Assembly (NCBI GenBank): GCA_021846445.1
Contig: JAJZWY010000003.1
Location: 38,937-102,936 of the forward strand
Source: a bacterium
Lineage (GTDB): Bacteria > Patescibacteriota > Saccharimonadia > Saccharimonadales > UBA4665
Direction of reading: 5' to 3'
Length of the DNA: 64,000 nucleotides
How positions within the stretch are numbered: position 1 is the first letter of the stretch; every line of letters begins with the position of its first letter. Positions 26,742 through 35,658 of this stretch are shown here, one piece after another. The notes under the pieces were generated by a model. The model saw only the letters and a program-made list of their open reading frames with translations. It searched no databases and was not told the origin of the DNA. The position numbers were made by a program, and so were the translations under genes.

Positions 26742-27814
26742 ACATTAAACCTGAATTCAGCTATGTCATTTTCTTGCATTACATAGTTTTTCCCCTCAGT
26801 TCTTATTTTTCCGGCTAGTTTTGTAAGTTGATATGAACCAAAATTAATCAAGTCTTGATAATCGATAACTTCTGCAGCTATAAAACCTTTTTCAAAATCT
26901 TGATGAATAACTCCTGCAGCCTGAGGAGCTGTCGTTCCTTTTTTGATAGTCCAAGCTCTTACTTCTTTTTTTCCTGCGGTTAAGAAACTCTCCAAATTTA
27001 AAATTGTGTAAGAGCTATTAATTAATTTGATTAAACCCGACTCTTTTTGATTATAGCTAAGCAATAATTCTTTCTTGTCTAGGTCATCTAAATCCTTTAA
27101 TTCATCCTCTAATTTTGCAGAGATAAAAAGAGGAATAGTTGGTTTTACTATGCTACTTAATTCTTCTTTGAGTTTTTGATTCTCTAAGTCGGATTCAGCT
27201 AAATTGAATAAATAAATAACTGGTTTTAGGGTCAATAATTGTAAATCATTTAAATAGTTGACGTCTTTGATTTTTGAATCCCTAAGAGGAATGTTTTGTT
27301 CAAGTGTTTCTTTTGCCCAATGGTATGTATCTAAAACTGCTTTAAGTTTTGGATTTGCTTTGTATTCCTTTTCAATACTTAACAACCGTTTATCTACTGT
27401 TGATAAATCTGCTAGAGCCAATTCTGTGTTAATAATTTCAATATCCTTCTTAGGATTAAAATTATCATTTGAGTCTATATTTTTATCTTTAAAGGCTTTA
27501 ACTACATGAATAATTGCATTACAGGTTCTTATTTTAGCTAAGAATTGATTACCTAATCCCTCACCCTTGTGGGCACCTTCCACCAAACCAGCAATGTCTA
27601 TAAATTTAATAGTTGCAGGGGTTATTTTTTCTGTTTGGTAAATTTTAGCTAACTCGATTAACCTTTGATCGGGAACATTAACGATGCCGACATTGGGTTC
27701 AATTGTAGCAAACGGGTAGTTTGCTACTAGTATGTTAGATTTAGTGAGTGCATTGAAAAGAGTAGATTTTCCAACGTTTGGAAGACCCACTACAGCGCAA
27801 CTTATACTGCTCAT
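26738..27814 (-). CDS. ychF: Ribosome-associated ATPase/GTPase YchF (OLA1 family)
   Basis: A 358-aa universally conserved P-loop protein of the Obg-related class: G1 GLPNVGKSTLFNAL, switch region NYPFATIEPNVG, G3 DIAGLVEGAHKGEGLGNQFL, base-specificity site NLAE in place of NKxD (so ATP is likely), a coiled-coil insertion near 125-200, and a C-terminal TGS domain (TIKKGTTAPQAAGVIHQDF). An upstream in-frame ATG at 27847 adds 11 residues without homology. ATG 27814 gives the typical N-terminus and has AAAGGA upstream, so it is preferred. Confidence 0.95.
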   Translation of the reverse strand: MSSISCAVVGLPNVGKSTLFNALTKSNILVANYPFATIEPNVGIVNVPDQRLIELAKIYQTEKITPATIKFIDIAGLVEGAHKGEGLGNQFLAKIRTCNAIIHVVKAFKDKNIDSNDNFNPKKDIEIINTELALADLSTVDKRLLSIEKEYKANPKLKAVLDTYHWAKETLEQNIPLRDSKIKDVNYLNDLQLLTLKPVIYLFNLAESDLENQKLKEELSSIVKPTIPLFISAKLEDELKDLDDLDKKELLLSYNQKESGLIKLINSSYTILNLESFLTAGKKEVRAWTIKKGTTAPQAAGVIHQDFEKGFIAAEVIDYQDLINFGSYQLTKLAGKIRTEGKNYVMQENDIAEFRFNV

Positions 27815-27847
27815 CCTGATTATTCCTTTAGATGAATAATAGATCAT

Positions 27848-28367
27848 TTAGTTAAAATGTCAATAAATGTACTAGGTCCCAAATAATCTTATATATATGT
27901 CCAGGTTCAGATAGATAGACGCCACTTCTAGAATATAATTTATATGAGTGAGAAAAAAGGGGAGACCGTTTTACGGTTCAAGTTCTTCTCTTCTATTTAT
28001 TTTGTGAGGTTTTCGAACGAGCTTATCTCATTTGTATATTCTCTTTCCCTCAACGCTGGCATTGGGGTGGAGTCTTACAACTTATTCTCTAAAATCGTAA
28101 TCATCTTAGCTTCGTAGATGTTGGCAAACGTAAGGTATATTTTTAGTACCTGACTTCGAACGTACATTTCGTTGCATAAGCAAATAAGTCCGCAATCTAC
28201 TCTTTATCGCCAAAATTTTTCTTAGTAACAAACGACATTGAGATAAGTGCCTTTTCCTCACAATTCCATAAAATCTACATCCCAACAAACACGGTTGAGT
28301 GAAATCCAACACACTAAATTGAGGAAGTCAGCTGAACTAGACAACTATCGAAAACTTTTAATTAAGG
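27848..28367. other. 520-bp unexplained intergenic region
   Basis: Between divergently placed ychF and the deacetylase 3' end. By eye it is richer in G+C than the flanking spacers. A TATAAT on the plus strand (27934-27939) predicts a transcript starting near 27946. A 57-codon plus frame (27944-28117) starts too close to that -10 to be leaderless and has no SD. I could not match RNase P, tmRNA or SRP RNA on either strand. It may hold an unrecognised RNA or decayed gene. Confidence 0.4.
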
Positions 28368-29087
28368 CTATTTTTGATAAGCCGGAACATTTAATAACTG
28401 ATCAACGGTTTGGAAACTATATCCATCATTGATTAGTAGTTCAACAGTTAATTTAAGGGCTTCGACCGTTTCCCGACGATTTCCCCCTACGCCTTCTTTT
28501 CCGTCATGAAAAATGATGATTCTTCCTGGTTTTGCAATTTTCTTGGCATGTTTAGCAATTAGACTTGGACTAGGTCTTAAAACTTCTAATGGGTGGCAAA
28601 ATAATCCTGATACTGGTATTAACTTTTTAGATTTTAGGTTTTTTAAGATATAAGGGTGCCTAAATAACCACGGGGCTCTATATAGGGCACATTTTACTCC
28701 AAGTTTGTTTTCTATTGTTTTTTGATTTTGTTCAATTTCGTGGTTAAATTTTAAACTTTTAAAATAATTTCTAAATTGATGAGAATAGCTGTGATTGGCG
28801 ACCGTATGACCCTCGTTTAAAATTCTTTTAGCTGTGTCAGGGTATTTTTGAATCATCCGTCCGACCAAAAAAAACGTACACTTGATATTTTTCTCTTTTA
28901 AAAAGTCTAATAATTCAGATGTATAAGGATCATTTGGTCCATCATCGAACGTAATTGCAATAATCTTTTTTGAAGTCTTTATCTTATATGGGAAATAGCC
29001 AAAAACTTGTGAGAAAGATGACATAAATAAATAATAAAATAGACCACTAAAACCAAGAACCAATGCTATAATTATTCCAAATAACAT
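28368..29087 (-). CDS. Polysaccharide deacetylase (NodB-like, CE4)
   Basis: A 239-aa membrane-anchored deacetylase. An N-terminal helix (residues 3-22) would place the NodB domain outside. Motif 1 is AITFDDGPNDPYT with the catalytic Asp and metal Asp, motif 2 HTVANHSYSHQF (the metal His pair), motif 3 RAPW, and near the end IIFHDG. Likely targets are N-acetylglucosamine polymers or peptidoglycan. Its ATG directly abuts the stop of the GT2 gene, so both are made from one mRNA and may act on one envelope polysaccharide. Confidence 0.9.
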   Translation of the reverse strand: MLFGIIIALVLGFSGLFYYLFMSSFSQVFGYFPYKIKTSKKIIAITFDDGPNDPYTSELLDFLKEKNIKCTFFLVGRMIQKYPDTAKRILNEGHTVANHSYSHQFRNYFKSLKFNHEIEQNQKTIENKLGVKCALYRAPWLFRHPYILKNLKSKKLIPVSGLFCHPLEVLRPSPSLIAKHAKKIAKPGRIIIFHDGKEGVGGNRRETVEALKLTVELLINDGYSFQTVDQLLNVPAYQK

Positions 29088-29987
29088 CTATATTATGTTT
29101 TTGATATGTTTAACAACACTATATGCTAATTTAATCGCATCTCTTGAATAATCGAAATGTCCTCTCTGAATTCCAAATGCTATTATTGATGTAATCAAAA
29201 ATAAAGCAATTAGCCCGAATGTTGGTGTAAGTTGTAGTTTTCTTCTATATTTTTCCCTGTATGCCGGAGCCATTCCAATTATTTGTCTATTAAATTTTTT
29301 ATTAATCTTATACCCAATTAAATAATAATAAATAAATGATACAAAAATGTTATAAAACATTCCTCTGTTTAATCTACGAGGAGAGGTATAAACTGGGTTT
29401 GAGAAAATAAATTTAAATTTGCCTTTATTTTTTATTCTATCAAGTAAATCTAATTCGTCTCCGCCTTGGGTAAGACTAGTGTTATACCCATCAAAGTAAG
29501 CTTTCTTAAATGCTGTATTAGTAGCAGTAATATAGCAAGGATTTTTAAATATTTTTGAGTAAAGATAAACATAGCCAAATAAGAAATATGGATAAATCTT
29601 ACTCCACCAAGGTCCTTTCATAAACTTGCATGGTCCTGCAAGCGCAATTAATTTAGGATCTTTTTTAAATTCTTGATCAATTCTGGTTAACCAATTAGCC
29701 TTAAAAACGGTATCTGCATCTGTCGATATGATAATATCTGCACTTGATGAATTAAGTCCTTTTTGTCTAGCAAAACAGATTCCAGGAGTTTTTTCTTGAA
29801 CAATTTTAGCTGAATATTTCTTAGCAATTTGGACGGTTCTATCGTTACTATTATTATCAACTATAATTATTTCAAAGTTACCCTTAAAGTCCTGATTAGA
29901 AAGTGATCTGAGGGTGTCGTCTAGAAATTTCTCTTCATTATAACAAGGGATAATTATGGCGTATTTCAATGAACTTTTCTCACTCAT
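29088..29987 (-). CDS. Family 2 glycosyltransferase
   Basis: A 299-aa GT-A enzyme: IIIPCYNEEKFLDDTLRSLS, VDNNSNDRT, the DxD ISTDADTVF near residue 93, and GGDELDLLDRIK. The C-terminal part has one or two membrane helices (about 215-235 and 255-275). It transfers a sugar to a lipid or polysaccharide on the cytoplasmic face; donor unknown. An extended -10 (TGATAGAAT) ends 10 nt before the ATG. Immediately followed by the deacetylase. Confidence 0.9.
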   Translation of the reverse strand: MSEKSSLKYAIIIPCYNEEKFLDDTLRSLSNQDFKGNFEIIIVDNNSNDRTVQIAKKYSAKIVQEKTPGICFARQKGLNSSSADIIISTDADTVFKANWLTRIDQEFKKDPKLIALAGPCKFMKGPWWSKIYPYFLFGYVYLYSKIFKNPCYITATNTAFKKAYFDGYNTSLTQGGDELDLLDRIKNKGKFKFIFSNPVYTSPRRLNRGMFYNIFVSFIYYYLIGYKINKKFNRQIIGMAPAYREKYRRKLQLTPTFGLIALFLITSIIAFGIQRGHFDYSRDAIKLAYSVVKHIKNII

Positions 29988-30073
29988 TATGTTTTTAATT
30001 CTATCAGAAATTTTTCAGTTTCGATAGTCTTTATTTTTAGTCCCCAAAAAAGACTTTTTTATGTTAGCGCTTA

Positions 30074-30082
30074 TGGTATACT
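30074..30082 (+). promoter_or_regulatory. Extended -10 (TGGTATACT) for the pilus operon
   Basis: TGG then TATACT ends 7 nt before the pilM ATG, so transcription should begin at or next to the AUG. This is probably the main promoter for the whole pilM-to-pilC set, since no spacer of promoter size follows until the pilin gene. Confidence 0.6.
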
Positions 30083-30089
30083 TCATAAT

Positions 30090-31145
30090 ATGAGTATATT
30101 GAGTGGGCCTTCTGAATTTTTCGGACTGGATATAGGCTCTGATTCAGTTAGATTAGTTCAATTAAGTAAGACCAATGGTCCTAAAAAAGAATTGGTTAAA
30201 TATGCATATGTACCAATAGATAAGAAGATATCTAAGAGTGACTCTAAATTAGATCAACAGAAATTAATCCAGATTATTACAGATTTAATTTCTAGAGCTC
30301 GGTTGTCGACGAAGAATGTTGTTTTAGGAATTTCATCTAATAAGGTTTTTACGACTGTCACGGATATCGAGAAATTAGCTCCTGATCAAATTAATAAAGC
30401 TATCCATTACCAAATAGATTCTCTTATCCCAACCCCAATAGATGAAACTAAAATAGATTGGAAAATAATCGGTGATTCACCGAAAGATCAAAATAAATCA
30501 GAAGTAATATTGTCTAGTGTTTCAAACTCTTATGTTGAAAAGTCGTTAGATATGATTGAAAGTATTGGCTTAAACGTTTTAGCAATTGAACCTGATTATT
30601 TTGGCTTATGTAGATCCCTAATAGTACCTAGTTCAGCTTTTCTTAATCAAGGAATATTGATAGTTGATTTAGGTGTCTATAGTACAGATATAGCCGTTGT
30701 TTTGAATGATGCACCAAGGTTAATGCGAACAGTTTCAGTAGGTAACGAATCTTTAGTTAGGGCAGTATCTCAAGAATTATCGGTTGACGAAAATCAATCT
30801 TCTCAACTTATTTATAAGTTTGGACTTTCAGAGGATAAAGCAAAAGGACAAATTTATAGAGCACTTAGTAACTCAATTGAACTACTTTTTGGTGAAATAG
30901 AGAAATCAATAAAATTTTTTATGAGTAGATATGACGGCATAAAAGTGAGTAAAATTATTGTCACGGGGTGGGCTTCAGTAATACCGGAACTACCATTATA
31001 TATATCTAAGAGATTCAATATTAATGTTGAGATAGGTAATTCGTGGGTTAATGTCTTGTATAATCCAGATAAACAAAATGAGTTGATGGGTATTTCTCAT
31101 CAATTTGCAGTTGCCGTAGGATTAGCGGAGAGAACAAATGATTGA
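30090..31145 (+). CDS. pilM: Type IV pilus assembly protein PilM
   Basis: A 351-aa actin/FtsA-like ATPase on the inner face of the membrane that links the motor to PilN. Phosphate-1 motif: GLDIGSDSVRLVQL; phosphate-2: LIVDLGVYSTDIAVV; further FtsA-type segments: VLGISSNKVFTTVTDIEKL and IIVTGWASVIPELPLYI. First gene of the pilus locus, with a leaderless-type promoter. It overlaps pilN by 8 bp. The motifs and order pilM-N-O make the call firm. Confidence 0.94.
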   Translation: MSILSGPSEFFGLDIGSDSVRLVQLSKTNGPKKELVKYAYVPIDKKISKSDSKLDQQKLIQIITDLISRARLSTKNVVLGISSNKVFTTVTDIEKLAPDQINKAIHYQIDSLIPTPIDETKIDWKIIGDSPKDQNKSEVILSSVSNSYVEKSLDMIESIGLNVLAIEPDYFGLCRSLIVPSSAFLNQGILIVDLGVYSTDIAVVLNDAPRLMRTVSVGNESLVRAVSQELSVDENQSSQLIYKFGLSEDKAKGQIYRALSNSIELLFGEIEKSIKFFMSRYDGIKVSKIIVTGWASVIPELPLYISKRFNINVEIGNSWVNVLYNPDKQNELMGISHQFAVAVGLAERTND

Positions 31146-31821
31146 ATTTAATTTATTGCCAGACATTAAGCAACAATACTTAAAAGCCAAAAGATTGAAA
31201 AAAATCATTATTTTCATAGTAGTTGTTATTAGCACGCTATCTTTAGTTTTGTTTGCTTTTTCGTATTGGTATGTCTATTTTAATCAAAAAAATAATATAA
31301 AAAATTTGAATAACGAAATAACTTCATCGATTAGGCATATTAAAGGTAACCCTAATTTAAATAAGATTTTAACAATTCAGAATCAATTAAATTCATTGCC
31401 CAATATTTTAAGTCAGAGCCCAAAAGTTTCTCGCATATTCAACTTCATGGCTGAACTTACACCAGCTAATGCAACTATTTCAGATCTGACTATCAATTTA
31501 AGTTCTAATTCAATATCAATTAATGGTGGGGCAGATAGCTTAAATACCGTGAATCAATTTGTTGATACTCTAAAATATGCTAAATATAATAATGGATCAT
31601 CTAAAAACAACGCACCCTTTAGCAGTGTAACCTTAGCTTCTTTTAGTTATTCAAGTAGTGCTAGTTCAACTACTCCCGCTCAGTTTACGATAACCTTTAA
31701 TTATGATCCAACTTTATTTAATAATACCGATAATATCCAACTGGTTGTTCCGAACATTACTACTACTAGGTCTATTTTAAACCAACCAAAAATTTTATTT
31801 CAGTCAAATACGAAAGGTTAA
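31138..31821 (+). CDS. pilN: Type IV pilus assembly protein PilN
   Basis: A 227-aa bitopic protein with the PilN start (MIEFNLLPDIKQQYL, the segment that binds PilM), one membrane helix (about residues 22-46), a short coiled coil, and a ferredoxin-like outer domain (ATISDLTINLSSNSISINGG). The C-terminus is long and Asn/Ser/Thr-rich. It overlaps pilM by 8 bp and lies 5 bp before pilO. Confidence 0.88.
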   Translation: MIEFNLLPDIKQQYLKAKRLKKIIIFIVVVISTLSLVLFAFSYWYVYFNQKNNIKNLNNEITSSIRHIKGNPNLNKILTIQNQLNSLPNILSQSPKVSRIFNFMAELTPANATISDLTINLSSNSISINGGADSLNTVNQFVDTLKYAKYNNGSSKNNAPFSSVTLASFSYSSSASSTTPAQFTITFNYDPTLFNNTDNIQLVVPNITTTRSILNQPKILFQSNTKG

Positions 31822-31826
31822 AAAAT

Positions 31827-32495
31827 ATGTCCAAAATGCCATCCTTAAAACAAATTCAAATCAATAAAGATTTAAAGATTATTATGCTTTGGGCGGGAAG
31901 TGCAACTTTTATTGTTTTATTCTGTTTAATTTCAATCTATTCAATGAGTAAAGTCTTCAATTATCAAAATCAAGTACTTTTAGATAATAATAAAGCTCTT
32001 TCGATACTAAAAAATGATCAAAGTGCAGAAAATAATTTAGTAAAGTCTTACCAGAATTTTAATAATAGTCCGACTAATATTATTGGTGGAGTATCTTCAT
32101 CTGATACTCAGAATAATGGAAATAATACCAAGATAATTTTAGATGCTCTTCCAAGTGCGTTAGATTATCCTGCGCTTTTGTCAAGTGTTCAAAGTCTACT
32201 TGGTTCTGAGGGTGTTACGATTAATAGTATTACTGGTGCTGGTAATCAATCATCTTCATCAACAACTAATTCAAATAGTTCAACACCCCAAAGTTTAACA
32301 TTTTCTTTTTCGGTTAGTGGTCCATATTCGAATATCCAAAACGTAATTAGTACATTCGAAAGATCAATTCGACCAATGCAATTTCAATCAATAGATCTTT
32401 CAGGTAATCAATCTAGTATGAATTTGACTGCTACGGTGCAAACTTATTATCAACCAATGGTAGGATTTAATGTAAGCACGGAGAATTTAGAATGA
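31827..32495 (+). CDS. pilO: Type IV pilus assembly protein PilO
   Basis: A 222-aa bitopic partner of PilN: short cytoplasmic tail, membrane helix about 18-41, coiled coil, then a ferredoxin-like fold (LDYPALLSSVQSLLGSEGVT ... SVSGPYSNIQNVISTFERSI). A Ser/Asn-rich loop lies between strands. The stop overlaps the next start (ATGA), showing coupled translation. Confidence 0.85.
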   Translation: MSKMPSLKQIQINKDLKIIMLWAGSATFIVLFCLISIYSMSKVFNYQNQVLLDNNKALSILKNDQSAENNLVKSYQNFNNSPTNIIGGVSSSDTQNNGNNTKIILDALPSALDYPALLSSVQSLLGSEGVTINSITGAGNQSSSSTTNSNSSTPQSLTFSFSVSGPYSNIQNVISTFERSIRPMQFQSIDLSGNQSSMNLTATVQTYYQPMVGFNVSTENLE

Positions 32496-32746
32496 AACAA
32501 AATGATATTTTAAGTATTATCGTAACCGCTATTGTTGCCATAGTTGCGTCTATAATTTTGTCTAATTATTTATTTTCATCTAATCCGTCAACTTTGAATG
32601 AACCGGTTTATCAGATACCGACCATCAATGATAGATTTCCTATTCCATCAAAAAAATACTTCAACGCTCAATCGATCGATCCAACTCAAATTATTAATAT
32701 AGGTCCGGGCAATAATACCAACATATTCAACAACAGTGGTAATTAA
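32492..32746 (+). CDS. Small bitopic pilus-locus protein
   Basis: An 84-aa protein with one membrane helix (about residues 7-29) and a short extracytoplasmic tail of 55 residues rich in Asn, Pro and Ile. It occupies the position of pilP in diderm loci but has no PilP lipobox or beta domain, which fits a cell without an outer membrane. It is coupled to pilO by an ATGA overlap and to pilB by 11 bp. Likely an accessory part of the inner-membrane platform; function inferred from position only. Confidence 0.6.
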   Translation: MKQNDILSIIVTAIVAIVASIILSNYLFSSNPSTLNEPVYQIPTINDRFPIPSKKYFNAQSIDPTQIINIGPGNNTNIFNNSGN

Positions 32747-32757
32747 CAAAAAAGGTA

Positions 32758-34542
32758 ATGAATATATTATCTGAAGACATCCAACAAAAAATTGAAGAAT
32801 CATTAATTAATAACGGTCTTTTAAGTGTTGAGCAAATTAATGAAGCACATCAAAAAGCAAAGGCCTCAAGTAAACCTTTTTTATCCGTATTAGTCGATGA
32901 TGGATACGTGGATAATGAACAATTAACTAAGTATAGTGCTCTTGCTAATGGTCTGCCATACGTTAATCTAAAAGATGCATACATTGATCAAAAATATTTA
33001 GACCTACTTCCCAAAGACATTGCCGAACATTACATGGCAGTACCAATTGGCGAAATGGGTAATAGAATGGCTGTAGCAATGCTCGATGCATCTAATCTAC
33101 AAGCTATTGATTTCTTGTCGAATAAGATTGGAAAACCACTTAAGACCTATATCGCTTCAGAAGAAGGAATTATTAATGTTCTAAAACAATATAAGATCAA
33201 AATTGACGACCAAGTAGTTAGCGAAGAGGCGGAGAATTCTCCGGAACAAACCAGATCTAGTCTGGATATAGGTTCAACCTCAAAAACTATAAAGAGTATT
33301 GTTCAGGATTCTCCTGTATCTATAGCACTAAATAACATATTAGAATATGCGGTATCAAATCTAGCTAGTGATGTTCATATCGAACCTTACGAAAAAGAAT
33401 TAAAAATAAGGATCAGGATTGACGGAGTTTTAAGAGAAATAATGAAACTTCCTAAATCAACAGAACCAGCCATTGTTTCAAGAATTAAGATTCTATCAAA
33501 TTTAAAGATTGATGAGCACAGAATACCTCAAGATGGTGAGTTTAGTGTTAATCTTAAAAACAGAAACGTAGATCTTAGAATTTCAATTTCTCCCGTAGTT
33601 TGGGGGGAACAAATTGTCATGAGGTTATTAGATAAAACTGCCATTATTTTAAAACTTGAAGATATGGGCTATAGGGGAAGGAGTTTGTATTATGTTAGAA
33701 AAGGACTAAAGTCTAGTAACGGAATGATTTTAACTTCTGGACCAACTGGTTCCGGGAAATCAACTTCAATGTATGCTATGTTACAAGAAGTTAAGAACGA
33801 TACCGTTAATATTGTTACTCTTGAAGATCCAGTTGAATATAAAATGGATGGTATAAACCAAATTCAGGTTAATAATGATGTGGGTCTAACATTTACAACT
33901 GGCTTAAGATCTATTTTGAGACAAGACCCAGATATTGTTATGGTTGGAGAGATTAGGGATAAAGAAACAGCAGAATTGGCTGTTCAAGCGGCTCTGACTG
34001 GTCATTTAGTATTTTCTACACTACACACAAACTCAGCCGCCGGTATTTTACCTAGATTATTGGATATGGGTATAGAACCATTTTTGATAGCATCCACAAT
34101 TCGAGTCGTAATTGGTCAAAGATTAGTTAGAAGAGTCGCTGACGAAAATATAAAATATAGTTCATCACCAACTGAAACAGCAGCAATTCTGAATACAGTT
34201 GGCCGTCTTTTGCCCAAAACTCATGAAGACATCTCAAAATACGAGAAAGCACTCGATTACAATCTACCGTTAGTAAATCAGAAAGAGTACACTTTAGTAA
34301 AAGGAAAGGATAGCCCCGGGTCACCGGGTGGATACAGGGGTAGGATTGGAATATTTGAAGCTTTTGAGATTACTCCCAATATCCAGAACCTGATTCTAGA
34401 ACGAGCTACTTCAGGCCAAATAGAACAAATAGCCAGAAAAGAAGGAATGGTCACAATGAGAGAAGATGGATATCTTAAGGCTTTATCGGGTTTAACGACT
34501 ATTCAAGAAATAGACCGAGTATCTTCCGGAGAATTTGATTAA
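32758..34542 (+). CDS. pilB: Type IV pilus extension ATPase PilB
   Basis: A 594-aa secretion-type hexameric ATPase. The N-terminal MshE/GspE-N-like domain (residues 1-150) is followed by the N2 domain and the motor: Walker A SGPTGSGKSTSMYAM near residue 328, Asp box, Walker B (DIVMVGEIRDKETAELAVQA) and His box (HLVFSTLHTNSAAG). Usual PilB/GspE carries a four-Cys zinc site in the C-terminal domain; here the segment between VGQRLVRR and GYRGRIGIFE has no Cys and a Ser/Pro/Lys loop instead. Powers pilus polymerisation. Confidence 0.95.
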   Translation: MNILSEDIQQKIEESLINNGLLSVEQINEAHQKAKASSKPFLSVLVDDGYVDNEQLTKYSALANGLPYVNLKDAYIDQKYLDLLPKDIAEHYMAVPIGEMGNRMAVAMLDASNLQAIDFLSNKIGKPLKTYIASEEGIINVLKQYKIKIDDQVVSEEAENSPEQTRSSLDIGSTSKTIKSIVQDSPVSIALNNILEYAVSNLASDVHIEPYEKELKIRIRIDGVLREIMKLPKSTEPAIVSRIKILSNLKIDEHRIPQDGEFSVNLKNRNVDLRISISPVVWGEQIVMRLLDKTAIILKLEDMGYRGRSLYYVRKGLKSSNGMILTSGPTGSGKSTSMYAMLQEVKNDTVNIVTLEDPVEYKMDGINQIQVNNDVGLTFTTGLRSILRQDPDIVMVGEIRDKETAELAVQAALTGHLVFSTLHTNSAAGILPRLLDMGIEPFLIASTIRVVIGQRLVRRVADENIKYSSSPTETAAILNTVGRLLPKTHEDISKYEKALDYNLPLVNQKEYTLVKGKDSPGSPGGYRGRIGIFEAFEITPNIQNLILERATSGQIEQIARKEGMVTMREDGYLKALSGLTTIQEIDRVSSGEFD

Positions 34543-34589
34543 ATGATATCATTATACATAAGCAGGATAAATAAAGGTGGTAATTAACA

Positions 34590-35657
34590 ATGGAACCAAA
34601 AATTAAGATAGAGCCCTTACTAGAAGAAGTAATTAAAAAGAAAGCTTCAGATTTGCATATTCAAGTTGGTCTCCCACCAATGCTTAGGATTGATAGTGCC
34701 CTATTACCTGTGACTGGTGCAAGTATTTTGAATGAAGAAAATGTCCAAGCATTAATTTTTTCGATTTTAGATAATGAACAAAAAGAAATACTACTTAAGG
34801 ATAAAGAGTATGACTTTAGTTTCTCGTTCGGTGATTTAGGAAGGTTTCGAGTAAATGCTTTCCATGAAAGAGGAAATCTTGCCGCTGCTCTTAGATTAAT
34901 TCCTAATCAGATTCCATCCGTTGATCAACTGGGTTTACCTAATATAGTTAATAAATTTGCCGATTATCCAAGGGGTTTGGTATTGGTTACAGGACCAACT
35001 GGATCAGGTAAATCAACTTCATTGGCAGCCTTAATAAACAAAATAAACTTTGAACAATCTAAGCATATTATTACTATTGAAGATCCTATTGAGTATACTC
35101 ATAAATCTAAAAAATCTATTGTTGTTCAAAGAGAAGTTCATTATGACACATATTCCTTTAGTGCAGCTCTTAGATCTGCACTTCGAGAAGATCCTGATGT
35201 TGTTTTGTTGGGAGAAATGAGAGACCTTGAAACTATTGCAAGCGCCATAACTATTGCTGAAACTGGACACTTAGTTTTTGCCACTCTTCACACAAACTCA
35301 GCAAGTCAATCAATTGATCGTATGATAGATGTTTTCCCGCCACATCAACAAGCTCAAATTAGGTCTCAGTTAGCCAATATCTTGATGGCAATTTGCTCCC
35401 AGAGATTAATACCGTTGATTGGAGGAGGTAGAATTGCTGCAGCCGAAATATTGGTAGCAACACCTGCTGTCAGAAACATTATTAGAGAAGGCAAGAGCCA
35501 TCAATTAGAAGCCGTTATTCAAACTGGTGCTGAATTTGGTATGCAATCAATGGATCATACGTTAGTAGATTTAGTCAAAAAAGGAATAATTACTTATGAT
35601 GAAGCTAAAAATTATGCAGTTGACCTCGATGAATTAGAGAGATTAATGAGAGATTAA
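34590..35657 (+). CDS. pilT: Type IV pilus retraction ATPase PilT
   Basis: A 355-aa retraction motor: N-terminal PAS-like domain (KASDLHIQVGLPPMLRID), Walker A TGPTGSGKSTSLAALI, Walker B LREDPDVVLLGEMRDLETI, His box ETGHLVFATLHTNSA, and the PilT C-terminal segment GRIAAAEILVATPAVRNIIR. Its presence means the pili can retract, for twitching, host attachment or DNA uptake. It lies 47 bp after pilB and one base before pilC. Confidence 0.95.
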   Translation: MEPKIKIEPLLEEVIKKKASDLHIQVGLPPMLRIDSALLPVTGASILNEENVQALIFSILDNEQKEILLKDKEYDFSFSFGDLGRFRVNAFHERGNLAAALRLIPNQIPSVDQLGLPNIVNKFADYPRGLVLVTGPTGSGKSTSLAALINKINFEQSKHIITIEDPIEYTHKSKKSIVVQREVHYDTYSFSAALRSALREDPDVVLLGEMRDLETIASAITIAETGHLVFATLHTNSASQSIDRMIDVFPPHQQAQIRSQLANILMAICSQRLIPLIGGGRIAAAEILVATPAVRNIIREGKSHQLEAVIQTGAEFGMQSMDHTLVDLVKKGIITYDEAKNYAVDLDELERLMRD

Positions 35658-35658
35658 G

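Noticed and set aside
27944..28117. 57-codon frame after a TATAAT
   Set aside because: The ATG is only 4 nt after the -10, upstream of the expected transcript start, and has no SD; kept only as a possible RNA start.
28320..28367. RNase P RNA start (GAGGAAGTCAG)
   Set aside because: The match to the conserved core is partial and only about 40 bp remain before the next gene; the rest of RNase P RNA is absent.
28106..28432. Open frames on both strands in the 27.8-28.4 kb gap (68 and 61 codons)
   Set aside because: No ribosome site, no leaderless -10 at the right distance, odd amino-acid composition (Cys/Arg-rich), and the two frames overlap each other.
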